IMG/VR virus record: IMGVR_UViG_3300015371_000013
Location: 1 to 64,000 of that record
Length of the DNA stretch: 64,000 nucleotides
Direction: 5' to 3' (one strand)
DNA from: a virus
Shown one piece after another: positions 37,531 to 44,300 of the stretch. Each line of letters begins with the position of its first letter. Within the stretch, counting starts at the first letter, position 1. Below the pieces are notes generated by a model. It was not told the DNA's origin and made no database searches. It saw only the letters and a program-made list of their open reading frames with translations. The translations under genes were made by a program, and so were the position numbers.

Positions 37531-37554
37531 ACTATAAACCATGAAATATACGCG
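37531..37554 (-). promoter_or_regulatory. Cassette promoter 21
   Basis: CGCG 37551-37554, 14 bases, TATAGT 37531-37536. Confidence 0.75.
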
Positions 37555-37576
37555 CCAGTATTTACAGTAAATGCGA

Positions 37577-37590
37577 GTCAGTATCTGGAC
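37577..37590 (-). promoter_or_regulatory. CAGATACTG site upstream of promoter 21
   Basis: The 9-mer also found at 4427 and in the origin-like region. It lies about 25 bases upstream of CGCG, with TTTACTGTAAA, a short palindrome, between. Good position for an activator or repressor. Confidence 0.45.
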
Positions 37591-37623
37591 TTTTCACCAA
37601 AATTACCCCCCGGGAATTTTTTG

Positions 37624-37670
37624 ATAGTGAAAAAAAGAGAGGCTGTGTTTTTCACACGAACCTCTCTCTT
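37624..37670 (-). terminator. Strong terminator at the end of the 116-residue gene
   Basis: AGAGAGGTTCGTGTG/CACAGCCTCTCT arms then TTTTTTT. Confidence 0.8.
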
Positions 37671-37695
37671 CGATAACTTATTTCAGGATTTGGCG

Positions 37696-38046
37696 TTACG
37701 ATCGAGGCTTCATCACGAAGCCAAGCGCGGATCTGCTTCTGATCACATGTTCGCGCTCGTAGCGGGCCAACCAGAGGATCCCGAAGATATTGGCGGCGAC
37801 GACAAGCACGGTGTCCGGGCTGATCTGCTTGCTGAATCCGAATCGTCGTTCATCCGCCAGTTCCTGCTCTTGTTTTTTCAGTTTGGCGGTCTGTTCGACT
37901 TCTTCGATCTTCAGTTTGTGCAGCTCGGAAATATGCTTGACAATCGATGCGTATTCCTCGGAGGTCTTCGCATGGTTTGGCAGCTCTTTGAGGGCGGCTT
38001 GGATCTCAGCATCGAGCTTGGTCTCGATTTGAGTCTTGATAAACAA
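37696..38046 (-). CDS. Coiled-coil protein with C-terminal membrane segment
   Basis: 116 residues, TTG start behind AAAGGAG. Long E/K/Q coiled coil (KHISELHKLKIEEVEQTAKL) followed by SPDTVLVVAANIFGILWLA and a basic end. Topology fits a spanin-like or tail-anchored phage protein. First cassette after the holin-like genes. Confidence 0.65.
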   Translation of the reverse strand: MFIKTQIETKLDAEIQAALKELPNHAKTSEEYASIVKHISELHKLKIEEVEQTAKLKKQEQELADERRFGFSKQISPDTVLVVAANIFGILWLARYEREHVIRSRSALGFVMKPRS

Positions 38047-38070
38047 TTACTCTCCTTTGATAGGGTTGTC

Positions 38071-38094
38071 ATTATAGGCTGTGTATCAGCCGCG
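38071..38094 (-). promoter_or_regulatory. Cassette promoter 22
   Basis: CGCG 38091-38094, 14 bases, TATAAT 38071-38076. Rightmost copy; nothing similar is seen among the structural genes. Confidence 0.75.
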
Positions 38095-38099
38095 AAACC

Positions 38100-38189
38100 C
38101 TATAACCCAGGTAGCCAGGCAATGAGGAAGATGGTCACCACCGCAAATATGCCGATGATGCAGATGACCAAGATCCCTAACCTATTCAC
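38100..38189 (-). CDS. 29-residue membrane peptide
   Basis: GTG start overlapping the end of the holin-like gene. ILVICIIGIFAVVTIFLIAW is a single membrane helix. A holin regulator is plausible from its position. Confidence 0.6.
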   Translation of the reverse strand: MNRLGILVICIIGIFAVVTIFLIAWLPGL

Positions 38190-38499
38190 GTACCACCTTG
38201 AACGTCACTTCGTCTTTCTTCTCAAGCAATTCTGGATCGTCGTTGAGTTCTAAAGAGAATATCTTCTTATCCCCTACCTCTTTTACAACAAGGTCTCCTC
38301 CTGTAGCATCCTTTTGGTATTTGCTGGAGGACAACTGCAAAAGCACTCCGATAAAGGTATCCACCGCTACAATGGTTCCCACGACTTGTTCCGCCGCCGG
38401 TAGGCCCCAAATCCCTGCCAAGGTGAAATATAACGTTCCCACCGCTGGGAGGGCAATCTGAGCCAGAAACTTGAGTCGATCATAAAGAGTATTGCTCAT
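38182..38499 (-). CDS. Holin-like membrane protein
   Basis: 105 residues from the ATG at 38499 (ATGA overlap). [20 protein letters not shown] and [19 protein letters not shown] form a two-helix pattern typical of r1t-type holins of actinophages. Located after the tail genes with two other small membrane proteins. Holin would time lysis. Confidence 0.75.
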   Translation of the reverse strand: MSNTLYDRLKFLAQIALPAVGTLYFTLAGIWGLPAAEQVVGTIVAVDTFIGVLLQLSSSKYQKDATGGDLVVKEVGDKKIFSLELNDDPELLEKKDEVTFKVVRE

Positions 38500-38846
38500 T
38501 CCTTGAAACATACGTAGAGGGTCTCCTGGCCTCCTGGGTGATTGATGATGAGACGACCAAATACAAATCCGGCCGGACAAGTAGTACCCCCAGGTTCACC
38601 CTTAGGCCCCGCTGGACCCGGCTCGCCTTTCTCGCCTTTCTCGCCTTTCTCTCCTTTCTCTCCTTGTTCGCCTTTGGGACCCGGTGGCCCGGCTGGGCCT
38701 GGTGGTCCTGGCTCCCCATTTTTGATAGTGATGGTCCTTGTCGGCCCTTCATCGGTTTGGGATACAGCTTGGCTGGCGAAAAATCCTGCGGCCCCTGTGA
38801 GTGCCAGTCCGCTGGCGAGCATTAACGCTGTGATTCGGCTACTCAT
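38496..38846 (-). CDS. Membrane-anchored collagen-like protein
   Basis: 116 residues from the ATG at 38846. N-terminal hydrophobic segment ([20 protein letters not shown]), then about 15 Gly-X-Y triplets ([22 protein letters not shown]), then a small C-terminal domain with two cysteines. A secreted or membrane-tethered trimer is likely. Unusual between a holin and a coiled-coil membrane protein. Confidence 0.7.
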   Translation of the reverse strand: MSSRITALMLASGLALTGAAGFFASQAVSQTDEGPTRTITIKNGEPGPPGPAGPPGPKGEQGEKGEKGEKGEKGEPGPAGPKGEPGGTTCPAGFVFGRLIINHPGGQETLYVCFKE

Positions 38847-39069
38847 CAGCCTCTCCATACTTTAGTCGTAGTTCTCGGAGCTCCTTTGAGAGTTTCTCGG
38901 TAGTACGTTCTTCTTCCAGTAGTCGTTCGTGGCACTTACGACTGGCTTCTTCAGCTGCGTTCTTACGGGTTGAAATATGACTTAGGACGGCCATGGCAAT
39001 CCCCATAAGGGAGCAACCCGCCGCAATGATCCCGAATATTGTGGGTTCTGCGATTGCCAACACCATCAT
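38839..39069 (-). CDS. Membrane protein with coiled coil (holin/spanin-type)
   Basis: 76 residues. [20 protein letters not shown] then a charged coiled coil ([20 protein letters not shown]). Start and stop overlap both neighbours. Position after tail genes suggests a lysis-module member. Confidence 0.65.
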   Translation of the reverse strand: MMVLAIAEPTIFGIIAAGCSLMGIAMAVLSHISTRKNAAEEASRKCHERLLEEERTTEKLSKELRELRLKYGEADE

Positions 39070-40281
39070 TCACGTTCCCGCCTCCGGGTTAATAACCGCG
39101 ATCGTTGGGTATTCCCGTTCTCCGCTCTTGTCTTGTGATCGAATATACTCAGTAACTCTAGACTTGGTAATCAGTCCAGTGATGCCCTTGAGCTCAATTA
39201 CGTCTCCCAGCCCGTAGTTCACTCCGTACTTGTAGTCGTTGTTAGGCGACGTCTGACCGTCGATGGCTCGAATATAATTGTGATTGGCCAGAGCGTCCTT
39301 GGCGTTTTGGTCAATAAAGGCTAGGATCTCGTCGGGACCGACAACATACTCTGTCCATCTTTGAAGAACCCCTCCATATATTGTAACTTTTCGACCCACC
39401 GGCTCACCCTCAGCATCGGTTACCATCACCCGTCTCGCAAACCCCTCGGGCTTGGGAAGCGTAGGTTCAGCGTATCGAGTATATAGCTTTCCCTTGTACC
39501 ACACATAGATGACGTTCTTGTAGTCCGCATTGGATCGAATCTCTTTGAGATCCGACAGTGAATCCATGTCAGGCACCAAGCGAACCAGAGGATATGCGCT
39601 GCCCGTGGTGTGATCCACGCCTTTATAAGTCTTGAACTTTAGGACATAGCCCTCATCGATGGTAGCCGAGTCCAAATATAACGAGAGCCCAACTCCCTCC
39701 TGCTGAGCCAGATGGACTATGCCGTCATACAACGGCCCGGTGGGAATCGTGAGTCGTTTGGCGGTTCCCGAAGTATCGGTATCACCCAGTTCAAGATGCT
39801 CGATCGTTTCATAAGGCCAGTCAAGGTTGACCACGTTCTGAAAATCAGTGTACCCGGTACCAGTCATGGGCACCGGATGAATAACCATCTTGTCGACTAC
39901 ATAAGATATGAATTCGCCCGGCTTCTTGGCGTTTGGTTGATCAAGCGTAAAGTCTACAATCTTTGGAGAATTTTCGTCACTGGGATTGTAGTCAGGATTC
40001 TTAAACCATACAAGCCGATTATTGAGAAATTCTATCAGCGACGAGCCTAGAATCGTCATCAGCCGTTCCTCAATCGACTGAGTATGCAAATACATGACCT
40101 CTTTGGTCCCCCGCAAGGCCAGAAACGTACCTGGAGTCAACTTTTCGATGTTACTTGGCGTAGCAGGCACCACCAGTTGTACATCTCCTGCTGAATAATA
40201 TCGTTCTGTCCAGATGGCGGAGACAAATTCGTCAATAACGTCCTTGGGGAGAAAGGTGTCGGTGAGAGTATAGAGATCCAC
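39070..40281 (-). CDS. ReqiPepy6 Gp37-like minor tail protein
   Basis: 403 residues from GTG at 40281, which overlaps the previous stop as TAGTG. VIDEFVSAIWTERYYSAGDV, LRGTKEVMYLHTQSIEERL and C-terminal GDVIELKGITGLITKSRVTEY fit the Gp37-like family that follows the distal tail protein in many actinophages. Probably part of the baseplate or tail tip. Confidence 0.8.
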   Translation of the reverse strand: MDLYTLTDTFLPKDVIDEFVSAIWTERYYSAGDVQLVVPATPSNIEKLTPGTFLALRGTKEVMYLHTQSIEERLMTILGSSLIEFLNNRLVWFKNPDYNPSDENSPKIVDFTLDQPNAKKPGEFISYVVDKMVIHPVPMTGTGYTDFQNVVNLDWPYETIEHLELGDTDTSGTAKRLTIPTGPLYDGIVHLAQQEGVGLSLYLDSATIDEGYVLKFKTYKGVDHTTGSAYPLVRLVPDMDSLSDLKEIRSNADYKNVIYVWYKGKLYTRYAEPTLPKPEGFARRVMVTDAEGEPVGRKVTIYGGVLQRWTEYVVGPDEILAFIDQNAKDALANHNYIRAIDGQTSPNNDYKYGVNYGLGDVIELKGITGLITKSRVTEYIRSQDKSGEREYPTIAVINPEAGT

Positions 40282-41129
40282 TACAACCCACCGAACCGGT
40301 TGTAATAGGCCATGACCCAATTTTGCCCCGTCTCAGCTGCTGCTACCGACAGCAGATTAGTCCCCGGACGAATCTCGGGCCACACCGAATCCGCCGTCAT
40401 CTTCGACAATACGTTCGTGACCGCGCCATCCTCTCGAGATACTACCTGGGCCCGCTTTTCGTTTCTCACGGAGCTGAGCTTGAAATATCTCGTCGCATCG
40501 ACCAATACGCCTTCCACCTCAAAGTGTTGAGGATCTTCGGGAGCCTTGGTCTGGATAGTAATATCCCCGGTATAGGTCGGCTTGGCCACTGATCCATCGA
40601 CTCGAAGCTCAAATCCGGTGGATACAGTTCCGACATACTCAAACTCCAACTCAGAGGTGCCATCGTCGACCACGCCTTCATAGAGAGTAGCATCGATGTC
40701 GATGAAATCCGGACGATGACACAGGATGGAGATTTGGATCTCCGGGTCCTCTGAGAATATGTTCGGCTCGAAACTCTCGACCACGCCTTCGATGTCGACC
40801 GTAGGCAAGTCTTCACTGAAGAACCGAAGTTTGGTCCACGCCTCGGGAAGAAAATATGCATACAACTGATGACGAAGATTGGTCATGGTCTGATCGACCC
40901 AGTTCGGGTTTAACCCAAGATTTAAGACGATGTTTCGTTTACCGATAGAGCTGCCTTGAAACAGTTCTCCACGTCCCGAGGCGAAGGCGGTAGAGGCCAG
41001 TTCGGCCTTGACCGGTCCCAATCCGTCGATCGTACGAAGTTGCACTGGGTCATCGTTCGGCATGAAACCGCCCAGCGGGAGCTCTGGCGCGGACGGATTC
41101 GAGCTAAACACTTCCAACCTTCTTAGCAC
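40281..41129 (-). CDS. Distal tail (Dit-like) protein
   Basis: 282 residues, GTG start behind AAAGGAGG. PLGGFMPNDDPVQLRTIDGLGPVKAEL-type opening (split here) and GRGELFQGSSIGKRNIVLNL match phage tail-tip proteins encoded right after the tape measure. C-terminal half is beta-rich. Confidence 0.75.
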   Translation of the reverse strand: MLRRLEVFSSNPSAPELPLGGFMPNDDPVQLRTIDGLGPVKAELASTAFASGRGELFQGSSIGKRNIVLNLGLNPNWVDQTMTNLRHQLYAYFLPEAWTKLRFFSEDLPTVDIEGVVESFEPNIFSEDPEIQISILCHRPDFIDIDATLYEGVVDDGTSELEFEYVGTVSTGFELRVDGSVAKPTYTGDITIQTKAPEDPQHFEVEGVLVDATRYFKLSSVRNEKRAQVVSREDGAVTNVLSKMTADSVWPEIRPGTNLLSVAAAETGQNWVMAYYNRFGGL

Positions 41130-41362
41130 GCTCAGACCTCCTTTCGGAATATGAGTACCTCAGCCAGGCCCCGCAAGGCGATTTCCCACACATTCCTCGA
41201 GGGAGTATGTAGTCCTCACGAGACCTGGCCAAGCTTCCTCAGCCGGGCCCTGGATGACGCGAAGGCAGAGTCGCGGGCGGGCGCAACCCTACCTTTTCCA
41301 GGACCCGGCCAAGTTGATGGCGCGGAGCCCAGAGCTTTGACACCCTGGGCCCCGCGTACGGG
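41130..41362 (-). other. G/C-rich, strongly folded gap between tape measure and Dit genes
   Basis: 233 bases without a gene. A 12-bp hairpin CGCGGGGCCCAG/CTGGGCTCCGCG lies right after the tape-measure stop, and GCCAGG/CCTGGC spans about 41155-41235. CCTCAGCC(A/G)GGCCC occurs twice. Clearly more G/C-rich than the neighbouring genes. It may be a terminator-like brake or a processed RNA. Confidence 0.45.
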
Positions 41363-44300
41363 CTAGGACACAAGCCCCAGCGCCGACTTGACTTGCGCCA
41401 GTTGATTCTTGGTTTGACGGTAGATCTCCACATCCGACAACTTCTCCGGAGAGTAGTTGTTCTGCGTGTATTCGAAGGTGGGACCCGCTTGGCCACCTTG
41501 GGTGGTTGCAGTCGTTTCCACCCTCGCCTTCTCGGCAGATATAGTGGCTGCTTGCCCAAATGAAGCAGCTGCGGTTATCGGAGTAACGTTGGTGAGACCG
41601 TCTAGATTCTTTGCTTCTCTTTGAACCTTGGAGAGATCGAGCACCGGAGTGATGACCGGATCAACCTCGATGTCATCGGTGATAGCGCTGGATATGGCTG
41701 ACAGGGTGTCTTTGCCGAGCTGTGCGGCCGCAACAGCCGCATCCGAGGAATCCAGCCCTCGAGCCAGACCCTGAGATATGAACTTGCCGATCTCGGCAAA
41801 CACCTCGGACGGCGACTTGATCTTCAGTTGCCGCTTGATGGAACGCACCATCATGTCGGCAAGATTGTCCATCTCCTTCTGAAGATCGGCTCGCTTCGCC
41901 TTCAGACCGTCGACCAGACCCTGAGCTGCTTGAATACCTGCCGCGTAAAGTTCCTTCACGGCTTGGTTTGAGATATTTGTGGCCTGAGCCAACATCTCAG
42001 AATTCAGCTTGTTGATCTCGTCGACCCCACTCTTACCCGAGGCGAGAAGTTGCTCGGCAAATTCTTGCCCAGATGTGCCCTTCTCCAAGAGCTTCTTGTA
42101 GGTTGTATCGTCCAACCCAAGATCTCGTAGCCTTTGCAGAGTCTCATTGTACTTTATAGTGGCGTTAATCTGTTCTTGCAGGGCCTTCTTGTACAAGGCA
42201 ACCTGGTCGATCCTCCGCCGAGCCTCTGCCTTCTTTCGAATTTCGTCGAGCTTCTCTTGACGCGCTGTTTCAGTAAGCTCGGCTTCAGCTACTGCGTCGT
42301 CTACAAGACGATCAATATCCGGCGTACCTGAATACTGATCAAACCTGGACTTACCGTAAGACTCGGCTTCCCCCTTCAGCCTGTCTAGCTCCTGCTGAGC
42401 TGCTTCCAGCTTCTTGGTGACCTTCTCGTAGTCCTTAGAGAGTCCTATGAGTTCCTGCTTCTCTTCTTTGAGCCCTCGATTGAGAACTCGACGAGCCTCG
42501 GACAATTTGTTAAGATTTGCTGTATTCTGACGAATCGAGGCCTGAAGCTCTGCGATCAGTTTCGGATCGCGCTCTTCACCTCGCTTTTTCAGTTCTTCCT
42601 CGAGCTGCTCCTTGTCGGACTTGACTTGGTCTCGAGTCGTCTTGATATCCTGGTTAAGCCGATCTCTCAAACTGGCGAAGGCACTACGAATATCGGACGC
42701 AGATCCGTGAATTCCTTGAGCAAACCCTCTTCCCACTTCTTTGCCGATCTCACGCATGACCTCGGAGGGCGAGTGAACTCCGAGAATATCCTTGATCTGC
42801 TTGATCATTCCCACGGCCGACTGCTCGCCTGACTTTTGAACCATCTTAGCGTTGTCATCGACGCCCTTGGCAAAGCCCTGCATGGTGAACTTGCCGATCT
42901 CCATGAACACCGAGGAGGGTGAATGAATGCCAAGAATCTTCTTGGCCCAGCCCGGAAGCTTTCCGAACACGGCATCGAGAACTCTCTTCAAAAGTCCGCT
43001 GAGCTTTCCGAACTGATCGACAAGCCCGTCAATGATGGCGTCAGCCACTCCGGCCCCTGCCGAGAACAAATCGTCGAAATTATCCCGAATAGATTTCTCA
43101 AGACCGTTGAGGAACCTGATGATGGCCCTGAACCCGACATTGGCCAGCCCTGAGAGACCATCGGCAATGCCGTTCAGGAACTTGCGTGCGACTTCAAGTC
43201 CCTTCTGAACCAGTCTCGGAATTGCATCCCCGATACCATCCATGAACTTGAGAATAAGATTGGTACCAGCGGCGATAATCCTGGGGACCTGAGTCGCAAT
43301 CGAATTGATGAACTTGATGACCAGATTGGCCCCGGAGGCAACAATCTTCGGAATATGCGACGCCACCGAATTGATATAGAGGGTGATCATCTTGGCCACA
43401 AGGGCAATGATCCGTGGAATCTGAACCGCGACCCCGGCCAGGAACTTGAACAGCAGATTGCCGCCCGCTTGCGTGATCTTGGGCATCTGCATGGCCAAAG
43501 CGTTGAGGAACTTGGTAACGATCTCCCCTACCTTGGTCACCACTTGACCAATATTCTGAGATATACCGTTGAGCAGGCCCAACAACAATTTCATACCTGC
43601 TGCTTGGATCTTTGGCACATTCTCTATCAGCACCTGGAGAATGGAATTCACCAGGACCCCGATACCGATGGCCAGCTTGGGCGCGTTCTCAGTGACAAAT
43701 TTGATAATGAAATCAAGCATCTTCCCCAAGGCTTCAAGCACCTTGGGTGACAGCTTGGTCAACTCTTCGACAATGCTCAGCAAACCCTTGACAAAGGTGA
43801 TGACCAGTGTCGGTATTGCCGCGACGAAGGCAGTCAAAGCCGTGACCATGACGGCTATGCCTTTTCCACCTTCTCCGGCCAACAGAGAAAGCGCCTTGGC
43901 GAATATGAACACCGCCGTGGCGGTTAGGAGAAATACCCCAGCCAACGGCAATAGGGCTACGCCCAGAGACACCAACCCAGGTCCGGCCAGCAGACCCGCT
44001 ACCGCTAGCGTACCCAGAGCCAAAGCCACCGCGGCCAATCCCTTAAATATGGTTCCCCAATCCAAGGTCCCCAAGAAAGCCAGAGTAGGAGCCAGCAGAG
44101 CTAGTGCCACCGAAGCCGCCAGCAAGGCTACTGAACCGGCGAGAGTACCTGTCATGGCCGTGAGACCCACGGCAAGAATAACCAGCGCCCCGGCCATGGC
44201 GACCAATCCCTTGACCAAGGTGTCTACGCCCAGATTACCGAGAATTCCGATCGCCTTGGCGAGAACCACCATGGCTCCTGAAACGATGAGCACCCCAGCC

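Noticed and set aside
9016-37542. ATG codons inside TATAATG at cassette promoters as gene starts
   Set aside because: They lie in or beside the -10 box, upstream of the expected transcript start; the next in-frame start with a ribosome site was used instead.
37273-38253. 326-codon plus-strand frame
   Set aside because: It crosses two minus-strand cassettes, a terminator and promoters 21 and 22, all better supported.
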